Of a stretch of 64,000 nt of DNA, positions 27,318 through 36,891 are shown in pieces. The notes beneath the pieces are model-generated. The model was not told the DNA's origin. It did no database searches and saw nothing but the letters and a program-made list of their open reading frames with translations. Source of the DNA: Candidatus Praeruminimicrobium purgamenti (lineage in GTDB: Bacteria; Elusimicrobiota; Endomicrobiia; Endomicrobiales; Endomicrobiaceae); the NCBI GenBank assembly GCA_018433585.1, contig JAHDQW010000007.1:163173-227172 (forward strand), written 5' to 3'. Numbering within the stretch: position 1 is the stretch's first letter; each line of letters opens with the position of its first letter. The position numbers and the translations under genes are program-made.

Positions 27318-28841
27318 GTGGCGCAAAAGCATATTGCAATAATAGGCGCAGGTCCCGGAGGCCTTTCATCGGCAATAATTTTGGCAAACCGAGGTTTTAA
27401 GGTTTCCCTGTATGAAAAAGAATCTGAAGCCGGAGGAAGAAATGCTCCGATAAAAATCGGAGATTATACTTTTGATACCGGACCGACTTTTCTTATGATG
27501 CCGTTTGTCCTTGAGGAAATATTTTTACTTGCCGGCAAAAAGCTTGAAGATTATCTTAATATAACAAGACTTGATCCTATGTACAGGCTTGTGTTTGATG
27601 ACAAAATAATTCTTCCGAGCGATAATAAACAGACTATGAAAAATACTATAAAAAATATTTTTCCGGGCAATGAAAACGGATATGAAAAATTTTTAAAGCG
27701 TGAAAGAAATAAATTTGAGAAAATGTATCCGTGTTTAAAAATTGACTATTCGTCTTTTTTTAAGCTTTTTCATCCAAATCTTTTAAAGGCACTTCCTGTT
27801 ATGGATCTTGGGAAAACGCTTTACAAAAATCTTGCAAGATATTTTTCTGACGAAAAACTTATTTTATCTTTTACTTTCCAGTCCAAATATTTGGGGATGT
27901 CTGCATGGGAATGTCCTGCTGCTTTTACAATGATTCCATATGTCGAACATCATTTCGGCGTTTATCATGTTCAAGGAGGTCTTCATAAGATTTCGTCAGC
28001 AATGCAAAAAATCCTTGAAGAAAAAGGCGGGCAAATATATTTTAATACAAAAGTTAAGTCTTTGCTTATTGAAGGCAAAAAAGCAAAAGGCATAGAACTT
28101 GAAAACGGCGAAAAGATATATGCTGATGAAGTTATAATTAATGCTGATTTTGCACATGCCGCATCAAATCTTTTTCCTGAAGGATTTTTGAAAAAATATT
28201 CAAATAAAAATTTAAAAAAGAAAAAATACTCATGTTCTACTTTTATGATGTATCTTGCTGTCGATAAAAAATATAATATTCCTCATCATAACATATTTTT
28301 TACCAAGGATTATAAAACAAACATAGAAAATATATTTAATACTGGCAAACTTACCGATGAAATGTCTTTTTACATACAAAATGCATCGATAACAGATCCT
28401 ACTTTGGCTCCCGAAGGATGTTCCTCTGTATATATCCTTGTCCCGGTTCCAAATAATTCTTTCGGCATAGACTGGTCTGAAAAGAAAAATATGTATCGTG
28501 AAAAAGTACTGAATGAATTGGAAAAAAGAACAGAATTAAAAGATATAAGGCAACACATAAAAGCTGAAAAAATAATAACACCTGCAGACTGGCAGTCGGA
28601 TTATTCAGTTTATTACGGCGCAACTTTTAATTTAGGTCATAATCTCGGACAAATGCTTTTCTTCAGACCGCATAATAAATTCGAAGAAGTTGCAAATGTG
28701 TATTTGACAGGCGGAGGTACCCATCCTGGAAGCGGACTTCCTACTATTTATGAATCCGGCAGAATCGCCTCTAATATGATATCAAAAAAATATGGCGTGA
28801 AATATGAAGACGTTGATGTCATAAAAAACTCAGGCATTTAA
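27318..28841 (+). CDS. CrtI-type phytoene desaturase/FAD-dependent oxidoreductase
   Basis: A 507-residue FAD enzyme of the carotenoid desaturase family. The dinucleotide-binding motif IAIIGAGPGGLSSAI stands at the N-terminus, and the C-terminal signature reads LTGGGTHPGSGLPTIYESG. I chose the GTG at 27318, since AGGAGA lies 5 bases upstream and the FAD motif follows at once; the frame from 27213 adds 35 residues with no homology. It resembles CrtI/CrtN, but no phytoene synthase is in the window, so it could act on another polyprenoid. It diverges from the DUF2141/Ni-SOD unit. Confidence 0.87.
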   Translation: MAQKHIAIIGAGPGGLSSAIILANRGFKVSLYEKESEAGGRNAPIKIGDYTFDTGPTFLMMPFVLEEIFLLAGKKLEDYLNITRLDPMYRLVFDDKIILPSDNKQTMKNTIKNIFPGNENGYEKFLKRERNKFEKMYPCLKIDYSSFFKLFHPNLLKALPVMDLGKTLYKNLARYFSDEKLILSFTFQSKYLGMSAWECPAAFTMIPYVEHHFGVYHVQGGLHKISSAMQKILEEKGGQIYFNTKVKSLLIEGKKAKGIELENGEKIYADEVIINADFAHAASNLFPEGFLKKYSNKNLKKKKYSCSTFMMYLAVDKKYNIPHHNIFFTKDYKTNIENIFNTGKLTDEMSFYIQNASITDPTLAPEGCSSVYILVPVPNNSFGIDWSEKKNMYREKVLNELEKRTELKDIRQHIKAEKIITPADWQSDYSVYYGATFNLGHNLGQMLFFRPHNKFEEVANVYLTGGGTHPGSGLPTIYESGRIASNMISKKYGVKYEDVDVIKNSGI

Positions 28842-28842
28842 A

Positions 28843-29679
28843 TTATTTAAGTTTTTTTGACCATACGTTCATGCTTTCAATGCTTCCTGAAATATTTGTA
28901 TTGTTTATGAGAGTTCCTGAATAAGAGTATCCGTTTCTTGCAAAGGTTATATTCATCGGGACCGATACCGCTCTTGCAATGGTATAAACTGTTATAATAT
29001 TATTTTTAATCATATTTGTTTCCATAACTTTTAAAAGTTCTAAAGCTATTCCGTTGCCTGCATATTTAGGATCTGTGGCAAAATCAGTCATTTCTGCGCT
29101 TTGCGATTTAATATCTGTTTCACATGAAGACAGGGCGATTATTTTTTCGTTTTTTACTGCGGCAAAATATATTATGTTTTCATCCATAGTTTTTTCTATA
29201 TATTCAGGGTCGTCTATTGCAAAAGGGTACGTCTTAAAAACAGATTTATACAGTTCGCTCATTTGTCTTGAATGCAGTTTCGAACATTTTATGATTTCAA
29301 AATTTATAAGCGTTTTCTTTAAATCTGTGTTTTTTTTATTTTTTGCAATTTGAATGACAGATTCTATTTCCGGTTTGTTTTTTAAAACTGCGCGTTTGGC
29401 CGATAAATATTTTGTCATAAATAAAGCATCCGATACCCCGTTAAAATAATTTTCTATGCGGGCTTCTTCTTTGTAGCCGTCTTTTAAAAAATCGTCTTTT
29501 TGGCTTGCATGTATTTTTGCAAATATTTTGGAGTATTTATTTAGGGCTGCAAGTTCGTTTACGCTTTTTATAAGGGTATCCGTATCTTCTGTATTTATCT
29601 TCATTATGTATATCCGGTCGTTGTTTTTGCCGTGTTGTATAAGCGAACCGTTAATGATTTCTATTTTATCTCTTATCAT
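28843..29679 (-). CDS. ablB: Beta-lysine N-acetyltransferase
   Basis: A 278-residue GNAT acetyltransferase that fits AblB, which acetylates beta-lysine at the epsilon amine to the compatible solute N-epsilon-acetyl-beta-lysine. The C-terminal half has the acetyl-CoA region ([29 protein letters not shown]) and [20 protein letters not shown], typical of AblB. It overlaps the end of ablA by 14 bases. The N-terminal 120 residues form the AblB-specific part. The stop is 1 base from the end of the convergent desaturase gene. Confidence 0.9.
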   Translation of the reverse strand: MIRDKIEIINGSLIQHGKNNDRIYIMKINTEDTDTLIKSVNELAALNKYSKIFAKIHASQKDDFLKDGYKEEARIENYFNGVSDALFMTKYLSAKRAVLKNKPEIESVIQIAKNKKNTDLKKTLINFEIIKCSKLHSRQMSELYKSVFKTYPFAIDDPEYIEKTMDENIIYFAAVKNEKIIALSSCETDIKSQSAEMTDFATDPKYAGNGIALELLKVMETNMIKNNIITVYTIARAVSVPMNITFARNGYSYSGTLINNTNISGSIESMNVWSKKLK

Positions 29680-30982
29680 TTTTTTTAATTTTCTTCCTTC
29701 TTTTTAATCTTTGGTTAACGCTCGGTATCAGAGAAATAGTTTTATCCGTATCGGATAAAAGTTTCTCTATTCCGATTGTCGAAAATTTATTAGCTTCATC
29801 AAGGTTAAGCTGCAGTTTGCAGCTTATGCAGTCTCTGTCGCAAAAAGTCGCTTCATAATAATCAGGTTCTTTATAAGTGGTTATTATTCCTTCATAGTTT
29901 CTGAGTATAACTTTATTTGTTCCGTGCGAAATAACATAATTAGGCTCGACAGGAATTTTCCCGCCTCCGCCCGGAGCGTCAATAACATAAGTAGGCCTTG
30001 CAAACCCTGAAGTATGACCTATAAGGCTCTCAAGTATTTCAATTCCTTTATTTATAGGAGTTCTGAAATGAGTGAGACCTTCGGATAAATCACATTGGTA
30101 CAAATAATAAGGACGGACTCTGTTTTGAACTAATTTCTGGCACAATGTTTTTATTATTCGCGGACAGTCGTTTACTCCCGATAACAGTACGGACTGATTT
30201 CCCAGCACAATCCCTGAATTCGCAAGCATGGCAAGCGCTTTTTTTGCCGAAGAAGTGAGTTCTCTCGGATGATTAAAATGCGTATTTATGTACAAAGGCT
30301 GGTATTTTTTTAAAACTTTTATAAGGCTGTTGGTAATTCTGTAAGGAAGTACTACAGGCATTCTGGTTCCTATTCTTATTACTTCAACGTGCGGTATAAG
30401 AGATATCCTGTTAAGAATTTTATCGAGATATTCGTCCGAAAGCATCAAAGGGTCTCCTCCGGAAAGGAGAACGTCTCTGATTTTCTTATTGTTTTCTATA
30501 TATTTAAAAGCCGCTTCAAGCTCTTCAAAAACTGGTATTGAATCTTTGTCTCCGACTTTTCTTTTTCTTGTGCAGTGTCTGCAGTACATTGAACATAAGT
30601 TGCTGACATGCAGTAAAACTCTGTCAGGGTATCTGTGCGTCAGGTAAGGAGCCGGCGAATCTTTATCTTCATGAAGAGGATCCGGCATTTCATGTTTGTA
30701 AACGTTCATCTCTTTCGGAGAAGGGAACGACTGCAGATAAACAGGATCTGTTTTGAAATTGTTTAAATCTATTAATGACAAGTAGTAAGGCGTAATGCTG
30801 AGAGGGAATTTCTTAATTGTATTTTCAAGGACTTGCTTCTCTTCGTCAGAGAATTTTATCCCTGTGATATTTTCAAATTGCTGAAGTGTTTTTATGGTAT
30901 GTTTTATTTGCCATCGCCAGTCTTCCCATTTAGTCTTTTTTACTCTTTTTTGTTTCTTTTCCCGGTTTATGGTAAAAATCAA
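29666..30982 (-). CDS. ablA: Lysine 2,3-aminomutase
   Basis: Radical-SAM, PLP-dependent enzyme (438 aa) that turns L-lysine into beta-lysine. The cluster motif is CSMYCRHC (Cys130, 134, 137), followed by [17 protein letters not shown] and the [15 protein letters not shown] segment that carries the PLP lysine; a C-terminal zinc-type motif [10 protein letters not shown] is present. Start: no ATG or GTG fits, and a TTG at 30980-30982 sits 5-6 bases after GGGAGG, so TTG is the probable initiator. With ablB it makes an osmolyte pathway; lysine fermentation is possible too, but the other enzymes of it are absent here. Confidence 0.94.
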   Translation of the reverse strand: MIFTINREKKQKRVKKTKWEDWRWQIKHTIKTLQQFENITGIKFSDEEKQVLENTIKKFPLSITPYYLSLIDLNNFKTDPVYLQSFPSPKEMNVYKHEMPDPLHEDKDSPAPYLTHRYPDRVLLHVSNLCSMYCRHCTRKRKVGDKDSIPVFEELEAAFKYIENNKKIRDVLLSGGDPLMLSDEYLDKILNRISLIPHVEVIRIGTRMPVVLPYRITNSLIKVLKKYQPLYINTHFNHPRELTSSAKKALAMLANSGIVLGNQSVLLSGVNDCPRIIKTLCQKLVQNRVRPYYLYQCDLSEGLTHFRTPINKGIEILESLIGHTSGFARPTYVIDAPGGGGKIPVEPNYVISHGTNKVILRNYEGIITTYKEPDYYEATFCDRDCISCKLQLNLDEANKFSTIGIEKLLSDTDKTISLIPSVNQRLKRRKKIKKNDKR

Positions 30983-31392
30983 AAAACCTCCCTGATATCT
31001 ATGAAAGCATAAATATACATTTTTTTATTTTTTACGGCATATATAAAAATCAAAATGTCAGTAATAAATTGTTTTATACAAAAGCAAAATATTTATTATT
31101 ATAATGATGCCGGAAAGATAATTAATGTTTTATCCTTCGTATTATCCGGCTTTTTTTAGTGACTTACACTGCGCGCCGCAGATTATGTTTTATCTATAAA
31201 TAATATAAAGCGGCTTAAAAGATTGCAGTCGTTTTTCTTGAGATACGTCAAACAGGAATAACCTTAGATTTGATTCCGGTTCTATTATACCGTTATCATG
31301 GTTTTTGTCCCGCCAAAAATAATGTTGCATTTCAAAAACTTCTTTCTTATATTATAAAAAATATCGAATTCTATATCAAGAAAAAAATTAGG
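30983..31392. other. 410-base intergenic region
   Basis: No supported gene. It holds the ablA ribosome site at the left and, at 31109-31157, a hairpin with a T tract that faces the plus strand although no plus-strand gene precedes it within 2 kb (see separate entry). Confidence 0.5.
31109..31157 (+). terminator. Orphan terminator-like hairpin
   Basis: GCCGGA at 31109-31114 pairs with TCCGGC at 31145-31150 and is followed by seven T residues; an inner ATAAT/ATTAT pair extends the stem with a bulge. A TATAAT lies at 31100-31105, just before the stem, so a very short transcript is possible, but the -35 region is poor. Confidence 0.45.
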
Positions 31393-31971
31393 TTACATCT
31401 GTATTTTTGAAATTTTCCCTGTATTGGAGTCTATTTTGCGCGAAGCAAACCATCTGTCCATGGCTCTTGCTTTTCCGAAAGGCATATGACCGTACAATAT
31501 TGACAATTGTTTTTCGGCTTCGAATCTTGGCGTTTTTTCTATTACAGTTTTCCATACGGCGGAAATGAGCCCTGATCTGTCAGAACCGCCCAGACAGTGT
31601 ATTAAAACAGGTCTAGGCGCGGTTTTTAAAAACTTTATAATTGTTTCAATATCTTTATCTTCAGGTTCTTTTAATGCGGGCAGCTCTAAATCCAAACGGA
31701 TTATGTTATTTTCTTTGCTTACTTTTATTTCATCTTCATACCATTCGGCGCCGGGTTCGTCTCCGCGCAGATTCAGTATGCTTTTTATTTTATATTTTTT
31801 TATGTAACTATTAAGCCTTTTTTTATCAGGCTGTCTGCAGCGGTAAGCCTGCCCTGTCGTAACCGTATGAAAATTTCCTGTCAGCCAGTTGTTATAGGCA
31901 AAATAAATTCCTGTTATGGACAGCATAAAGCATAGAGAGACGGCAATAATTTTTATTATTTTTTTCGGCAT
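31393..31971 (-). CDS. Membrane-anchored dual-specificity/tyrosine phosphatase
   Basis: A 192-residue protein with an N-terminal transmembrane segment (residues 7-27) and a cysteine phosphatase domain. The P-loop is HCLGGSDRSG, with Cys126 and Arg132 in the CX5R pattern, and a possible general acid lies in the acidic loop EPEDKD upstream. SILNLRGDEPGAEWYEDE resembles the DSP family used in bacteria with phosphoinositide-like or protein substrates. The catalytic domain should face outward if the anchor is a signal anchor. It precedes nothing in an obvious operon; a dedA gene starts 25 bases upstream of it in transcription order. Confidence 0.85.
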   Translation of the reverse strand: MPKKIIKIIAVSLCFMLSITGIYFAYNNWLTGNFHTVTTGQAYRCRQPDKKRLNSYIKKYKIKSILNLRGDEPGAEWYEDEIKVSKENNIIRLDLELPALKEPEDKDIETIIKFLKTAPRPVLIHCLGGSDRSGLISAVWKTVIEKTPRFEAEKQLSILYGHMPFGKARAMDRWFASRKIDSNTGKISKIQM

Positions 31972-31995
31972 TTTACGGCATTCCTATGAAACACA

Positions 31996-32652
31996 TTATA
32001 CATTCTGCGAAGCGCTTGTTTTTTTGCTTAGTTTAAATTTAAGGAATTCTATGATTCCGGGTAATACTGAAATAAATATAATAGTCAAAACGACAATCGT
32101 AAAGTTATTTTTAATTACAGGTATGTTGCCGAAAAAATAACCGGCGGATATTACAGAGCTTACCCATAAAATTCCGCCTGAAACGTTATACACTATGAAC
32201 TTGGAATAACTCATTTTACCGATGCCGGCAACAAAAGGAGCAAATGTTCTTACTATTGGAACAAATCTTGCAATAATAATTGTTTTGCCGCCGTATTTTT
32301 CGTAGAAAGAATGAGTTTTATCCAAATATTCTTTTTTTACGAATCTGCCGAATGTTTTGTTGATTATTTTATCGCTGAAATATTTTCCGATAGTATAATT
32401 TATGCTGTCGCCTAAGATGCTTGCTGCCGATAACAAGATTATAAGCCACCAAATGTTAAGTATTTCTTTGGCGGCAAGCGTTCCCAAAGCGAACAGGAGA
32501 GAGTCTCCGGGCAGAAAAGGGATAATTACAAGACCTGTTTCCGCAAAAATTACCGCAAAGATAACCAAATATGTCCATATTCCGAAATTTTGTACAAAAA
32601 AGTTTAAGTATTGGTCAAGATTAAGCAGTATTTCAAAAAAAGTTTTTATCAT
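31996..32652 (-). CDS. DedA-family membrane protein
   Basis: A 218-residue integral membrane protein of the DedA/SNARE-associated family, half-conserved undecaprenyl-phosphate or phosphatidylethanolamine flippases. Signatures include the re-entrant loop FLPGDSLLFALG and GRFVPIVRTFAPFVAGIGKMSY with the key arginine. About five hydrophobic segments. The phosphatase gene follows after 24 bases and is probably cotranscribed; a lipid-phosphate phosphatase pairing would make sense but the phosphatase is of the cysteine type. Confidence 0.92.
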   Translation of the reverse strand: MIKTFFEILLNLDQYLNFFVQNFGIWTYLVIFAVIFAETGLVIIPFLPGDSLLFALGTLAAKEILNIWWLIILLSAASILGDSINYTIGKYFSDKIINKTFGRFVKKEYLDKTHSFYEKYGGKTIIIARFVPIVRTFAPFVAGIGKMSYSKFIVYNVSGGILWVSSVISAGYFFGNIPVIKNNFTIVVLTIIFISVLPGIIEFLKFKLSKKTSASQNV

Positions 32653-32788
32653 ATTAAGACATTATTATAACAAATGTATTGCAATATTTAAAAATTATAG
32701 TTTATATTATTTTTAAATCATAGAAGTTTAAGGAAATACTTTGAAAGAATTTTTAAATTTCTGCTTTGAGATTTGTGCTTAACAAAGT

Positions 32789-33964
32789 TTACGGATGATT
32801 TTTTCTGTAATGGGCCGCCGTAAACGCCGCAACAGCGGCAAGAAGAGAACTTATCATAATTGTAATGCCCGTAGGAACGAGAATATTGCCTAAACCTGCA
32901 ATAGGCGAAACTATGCTGCCCGACAGAAATCCGGAAGCTCCCAGTATCGCCGATGCCGTTCCTGCCTGCTTTCTTGCCGAGTTAAGCGCAAAAGATATTG
33001 TAACCGGAAAAGTTGCTCCCATCATAGCGCATAAAACGAGCAGTGACGATTCAAATAAAATTATAGATAAGTTGTTTGACAGCACAAACAAAAGGAAAAC
33101 GCTGCAGATTATCATGCCTGAGTTGCTGATTATTAAAGATCTTTCGTGGTTTTTAAATCTGGCGGATATTGCGGCTCCTGCGCCGAGAGCTATTGCGTTT
33201 ACGGCAAAAAATAGGCTGAACTCAAACGGCGTAAAATGATAATGTTTTTGAATTATAAAAGGCGAAGCGGAAATATATGCAAATAAAATTGCCATAGTGA
33301 AAGCCATCTGTAAAGTTGAGAAAACAAAAACTTTCTTTTTTAAAACTGTTTTAAACATATTAAATGCTTTTGAAAGCTTTTCTTTTGACCTTCTGCTTTG
33401 CGAAAGAGATTCTTTAAAATTTAAAGAAACGAACAGAAGAAGTATTCCCCAAAAAAACAATATTGCAAAAATTCCTTTCCATCCGGTAATTCCGAGTACA
33501 GTTCCTCCTATGATAGGAGCAGCTACGGGAGCAATTCCGTTTATAGAGCCTATTATTGAAAAAGCTTTTGTCAGATTTTTGGCTTTAAATTTGTCGGTGG
33601 CTATTGAACGCGCTATTACTATGCCTCCCGCTGCGGAAATACCCTGAATCAGCCTTAATAAAATAAAAATTTCTATTGACGGAGCAAAAATGCAGGCAAA
33701 AGTCGAAACCAAAAACATCGCCATTGAAAAAATAAGCGGCTTGCGTCTGCCGTATTTATCGCTCAATGGGCCGAAGAGCAGCTGTCCGAAAGCCATTCCG
33801 AACATTGAAAACGTAAGTCCGAGCTGTACCATTGAAACGCCTGTGTTGAAGTAATCGGTCATAGCAGGCAGACTCGGCAGATACATATCCGTTACAAACG
33901 GACCGAAAGCCGTAAGCATTCCGAGCATAATAAATAAAAAGTAAATAGAATTACGTTTGTTCAT
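32789..33964 (-). CDS. MFS drug efflux transporter, Bcr/CflA type
   Basis: A 391-residue, twelve-helix major facilitator. PFVTDMYLPSLPAM after helix 1, LLFGPLSDKYGRRKPL in loop 2-3 and RLIQGISAAGGIVIARSIATD in helix 4 mark the Bcr/CflA drug-resistance group. I take the ATG at 33962-33964 as start because the family N-terminus aligns there; a TTG start 42 bases upstream would add a hydrophobic tail. It lies downstream of the SDR and TetR genes on the same strand, so it may be an output of the same regulator. Confidence 0.9.
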   Translation of the reverse strand: MNKRNSIYFLFIMLGMLTAFGPFVTDMYLPSLPAMTDYFNTGVSMVQLGLTFSMFGMAFGQLLFGPLSDKYGRRKPLIFSMAMFLVSTFACIFAPSIEIFILLRLIQGISAAGGIVIARSIATDKFKAKNLTKAFSIIGSINGIAPVAAPIIGGTVLGITGWKGIFAILFFWGILLLFVSLNFKESLSQSRRSKEKLSKAFNMFKTVLKKKVFVFSTLQMAFTMAILFAYISASPFIIQKHYHFTPFEFSLFFAVNAIALGAGAAISARFKNHERSLIISNSGMIICSVFLLFVLSNNLSIILFESSLLVLCAMMGATFPVTISFALNSARKQAGTASAILGASGFLSGSIVSPIAGLGNILVPTGITIMISSLLAAVAAFTAAHYRKNHP

Positions 33965-34095
33965 AATAATAAGTTTGATTATTGTAATTATAGATAAAAC
34001 TTTCAAAAAGAGAAGTGTTTGCCTATAAAAAGATTATATATTTTTTAAAATAAATTTTCATATTGCCGCGGCTGTAATTAATTATCCGTTAAGGC

Positions 34096-34932
34096 TTAGC
34101 GTTGTTTTTCCTTTAAGATATGTTCTCTTACAAAACGGTCGTATCCTGAAGGATTTATTCTGACGTATAAATCCATAAAACGAGCATCTTTTCCTATCAG
34201 CAGTCTTTTTTTACGCCGTTTCATTGCCTGTAAAATTTGTTTTGCCGCATCTTCAGGCTCTGTTTTTGCCGAATTTTCAAATCTTGCCAGCTGGCGCTTT
34301 TGTCCGTCCGTATCTCCGGTTTCTCCAATCCATCTGGAGTTTTTTGCGATATTTGTTTTTATTCCTCCGGGATAAACGGTCATTACGTTTACGCTTGTTC
34401 CGTGAAGTTCCTGAACTAAAGCTTCGCTGAATCCTCTTACGGCAAATTTGCTTGTCGTGTATGCCGCCGCATTTTTCATCGCAAAAATTCCGTATATGCT
34501 TGAAGTGTTCACCAAATAAGAATCGCGGCTTTTCTTAAGAGAACCGATGAAAGCTTTTGCCGTATTTACAACGCCCCATAAATTTATATTCATCATCCAT
34601 TCAAAGTCTTTAAAATCAATATTTTCTGCGGGAACATCGCTCATCGCAACTCCGGCGTTATTTATAACGATGTCTATGCTGTTATTGTAATAGATTGTTT
34701 TTTCGGCAAATTCAAAAATCTGTTTTCTGTCTGAAACGTCCGTAATATAACATATTATGTTTTTTCCTGCGGCTCGTACGGCGTCTTCAGTTTCGCGCAG
34801 TCCTTTTTCATTAATGTCTGCAGCGGATATATTGCACCCTTCTTTTGCCAGTTGAATGCATAACTCTCTTCCTATGCCTGAACCTGCTCCCGTTATTACG
34901 GCATTTTTGCCTTTAAAATCAAACTCATTCAT
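34096..34932 (-). CDS. Short-chain dehydrogenase/reductase
   Basis: A 278-residue classical SDR. TGAGSGIGRELCIQLAKEG is the NAD(P) loop, NNAG is present, and the catalytic Ser-Tyr-x3-Lys is read in NTSSIYG and AAYTTSKFAVRG. It ends with a basic C-terminus. GGAGACAAAA precedes the ATG. A TetR-type operator lies 13-32 bases upstream, matching one in front of the adjacent tetR gene, so the SDR is a likely target of that repressor. Substrate unknown; detoxification of an aldehyde, ketone or acyl compound is plausible with the MFS efflux gene next door. Confidence 0.9.
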   Translation of the reverse strand: MNEFDFKGKNAVITGAGSGIGRELCIQLAKEGCNISAADINEKGLRETEDAVRAAGKNIICYITDVSDRKQIFEFAEKTIYYNNSIDIVINNAGVAMSDVPAENIDFKDFEWMMNINLWGVVNTAKAFIGSLKKSRDSYLVNTSSIYGIFAMKNAAAYTTSKFAVRGFSEALVQELHGTSVNVMTVYPGGIKTNIAKNSRWIGETGDTDGQKRQLARFENSAKTEPEDAAKQILQAMKRRKKRLLIGKDARFMDLYVRINPSGYDRFVREHILKEKQR

Positions 34933-34944
34933 TTTTGTCTCCTA

Positions 34945-34964
34945 TATACCTACCATTCGGTATA
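34945..34964. promoter_or_regulatory. TetR-type operator before the SDR gene
   Basis: An inverted repeat TATACC (34945-34950), 8 bases, GGTATA (34959-34964). It shares 12 of 13 bases (ACCATTCGGTATA against ACCAATCGGTATA) with the site in front of tetR at 35567-35579, so one repressor probably binds both. Confidence 0.72.
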
Positions 34965-34988
34965 GTAAAAATATGCAAAAAAATATAA

Positions 34989-35555
34989 CTATGAAAAAAT
35001 TCCGTGCATAAACTGGTGCAAAACAGTTTGTATAAATTTTTCGTCAGGTTTTACATATCCGTTAAAATACATTCCGATATGAGTGTTTATAATTCCGAGA
35101 AACGTCGCAGCGTACAGCGCCTGTCTGCCTTTCATATTCCCGTGGTCTTTTGAAGCCTGCTCAAAAACATTTTCAATAAGGTTAAATATCTTTGTGTTTT
35201 GTTCGGTTACGGCTTTATTTGAGGCGCTTTCCGCAGGCGCAAACCACATTGAAAGCTGCATGCGGTAAAAATCTTTGTTATTTTTTGCAAAGCCGACCAA
35301 AGCTGCGGTTATTTTTTGCAAAGTGTTTTTAATGTCTCCGTTATAAACTGCTGCGGTTTCCACGGCAGGATAAAGCTTATCAAAATATTCTTTCAGAACG
35401 GTTTTCAACAACCCTTCTTTGCTGCCGAAATAATGATAAAGCGTAGGCTTTGCAATGCCGGCCGCATCTATAATTTCCTGAACGCCGACGGCATCATACC
35501 CTTTCTTTGAGAATAATTCAAGAGCTTGTCTGCTTATATTTTCACGGTTATTCAT
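34989..35555 (-). CDS. TetR/AcrR-family repressor
   Basis: A 188-residue regulator with an N-terminal helix-turn-helix (ALELFSKKGYDAVGVQEIIDAAGIAKPTLYHYFGSKEGLLKTV) of the TetR family and a diverged ligand-binding domain. It probably represses itself and the SDR downstream. Its promoter is TTGACA (35585-35590), 17 bases, TACAAT (35562-35567), with the operator in the spacer. Only 6 bases separate the -10 box from the ATG and no Shine-Dalgarno is present, so the mRNA is probably leaderless. The inducer is unknown. Confidence 0.93.
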   Translation of the reverse strand: MNNRENISRQALELFSKKGYDAVGVQEIIDAAGIAKPTLYHYFGSKEGLLKTVLKEYFDKLYPAVETAAVYNGDIKNTLQKITAALVGFAKNNKDFYRMQLSMWFAPAESASNKAVTEQNTKIFNLIENVFEQASKDHGNMKGRQALYAATFLGIINTHIGMYFNGYVKPDEKFIQTVLHQFMHGIFS

Positions 35556-35561
35556 AGAAGT

Positions 35562-35590
35562 ATTGTACCAATCGGTATATGGTTTGTCAA
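35562..35590 (-). promoter_or_regulatory. Promoter and operator of tetR
   Basis: On the minus strand TTGACA (35585-35590), a 17-base spacer and TACAAT (35562-35567). The spacer contains the operator sequence ACCAATCGGTATA (35567-35579), so binding would block RNA polymerase. The ATG follows 6 bases after the -10 box. Confidence 0.75.
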
Positions 35591-35599
35591 GCAGTTTTA

Positions 35600-36802
35600 C
35601 TAATATGTATTTTCCATTACTTCAATTTTTTTATTTTTTGCAAAAAGAAGCCCGAACATCATTAACAGGCTTGTGGTGATTACGACAAGAAGGACAATAC
35701 CTTCTCCGTAAGAACCTATGCTGAATTCAGGCGGTATGCTGTAATATAACAATATTGTAATCAGACCGCGCGGAGCGATCATAATTTCCGGAAATAAATT
35801 TTTTTCGGAAACAATTTTCAGGTTTACGTACCGGAGAACGAAAGTGAGGAGTATAATTATAAATCCTATTGTTAATACGTCTATGCTCAAAAGATTTTTA
35901 AATATAAGCATATATCCGAAAATGATAAAGAAAAACGTTCTCACTATAAAAGAAGATTCGTGAATTAAAAGTTTAAATTCGCTGAATATTTTATTGTACG
36001 ATTCTGCCGATATATTTAATTTTTCAATCCATTCAGGTTTCATAAAATTTAAAACATTTCTTAAAGTCAGCCCGAATACGAATATCAAAAGAAGAGTCGA
36101 TAAATGTATAAATTTGCCCAAAGCGTATGCTAAAATCAGAACGGCTATAATCGGGAACAGCTTAACGGTTGATTTAATCTTGATTAACGCAAAAACAAGA
36201 AGGAAAGAAATAATAAAAGAAATAATAACCGTTCCTAAACTGTCAAGAAAAACTTTAAGGGCAAAATTTGATTCGTTTGCAGAAAACATAATGGCAAAAT
36301 TGAAAAGCATAATGCCAAGAATGTCTGAAAATATTGATTCGCATACCATAAATTCTTTTTTGTCTTTGTCGAGATTCAAAACCCCGGGTATTACTATCGC
36401 GCTGCTTATTACCGATAAAGGAATGGCGTATAAAAAAGCCGAAATAAAACTTACGTTCAAAGAATGTGAAATTATATATGCTATTAAAAAACTTGAGCAG
36501 CAAAGCATAACAAAAGCAGTTATAAGAGAACGTATTATAACGGGCATGCTGTTTTTATCAAGAGACAAATCAATGCTTCCTTCAAGCACTATAAGTATAA
36601 GTCCGACAGTTCCGAAAATATTTAGATAATTCTGGGAGGGGGTAATATTAACGCCGAAAAATTGAAGAACGATTTTTGTTATTATGCCTGTTGCCATCAG
36701 TAATAAAACGGACGGTATTTTGTGATGATATGCGATAATATTATAAATATAAGAAAGTATTACAAAAACTGAAAAAACGATTATTATTAAATAATAGTTC
36801 AT
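35600..36802 (-). CDS. Cation/proton antiporter (CPA family)
   Basis: A 400-residue membrane protein with about twelve helices of the Na+/H+ exchanger domain family. Typical pieces are GLILIVLEGSIDLSLD in an early helix and CESIFSDILGIMLF, with the Ser-Asp-Ile in place of the Asp-Asp or Asn-Asp ion site; the ESxxSD pattern is found in CPA1-like proteins. I start at the ATG 36800-36802, not the TTG 60 bases upstream. A TATAAT is 6 bases upstream of this ATG and there is no good ribosome site, so it may be leaderless. The upstream region is shared with the divergent arsR. Confidence 0.85.
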   Translation of the reverse strand: MNYYLIIIVFSVFVILSYIYNIIAYHHKIPSVLLLMATGIITKIVLQFFGVNITPSQNYLNIFGTVGLILIVLEGSIDLSLDKNSMPVIIRSLITAFVMLCCSSFLIAYIISHSLNVSFISAFLYAIPLSVISSAIVIPGVLNLDKDKKEFMVCESIFSDILGIMLFNFAIMFSANESNFALKVFLDSLGTVIISFIISFLLVFALIKIKSTVKLFPIIAVLILAYALGKFIHLSTLLLIFVFGLTLRNVLNFMKPEWIEKLNISAESYNKIFSEFKLLIHESSFIVRTFFFIIFGYMLIFKNLLSIDVLTIGFIIILLTFVLRYVNLKIVSEKNLFPEIMIAPRGLITILLYYSIPPEFSIGSYGEGIVLLVVITTSLLMMFGLLFAKNKKIEVMENTY

Positions 36803-36808
36803 AAAAAT

Positions 36809-36814
36809 ATTATA
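36809..36814 (-). promoter_or_regulatory. -10 box of the antiporter gene
   Basis: A perfect TATAAT on the minus strand ending 6 bases before the ATG of the antiporter. The -35 region is weak (TTGTCT with a 19-base spacer). If this is the promoter, the transcript starts at or within a base or two of the ATG. Confidence 0.5.
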
Positions 36815-36855
36815 TAAAATTCTTCTTATATTTAGACAACAAAGATTGTTTATAT

Positions 36856-36884
36856 TTGACAATATACAAATATTAGTATATATT
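36856..36884 (+). promoter_or_regulatory. Promoter and operator of arsR (first copy)
   Basis: TTGACA at 36856-36861, a 17-base spacer, TATATT at 36879-36884. An inverted repeat ATATAC (36862-36867) and GTATAT (36876-36881) fills the spacer and enters the -10 box, the usual position for ArsR/SmtB self-repression. The ATG comes 7 bases after the -10 box. Confidence 0.75.
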
Positions 36885-36891
36885 GATATTT

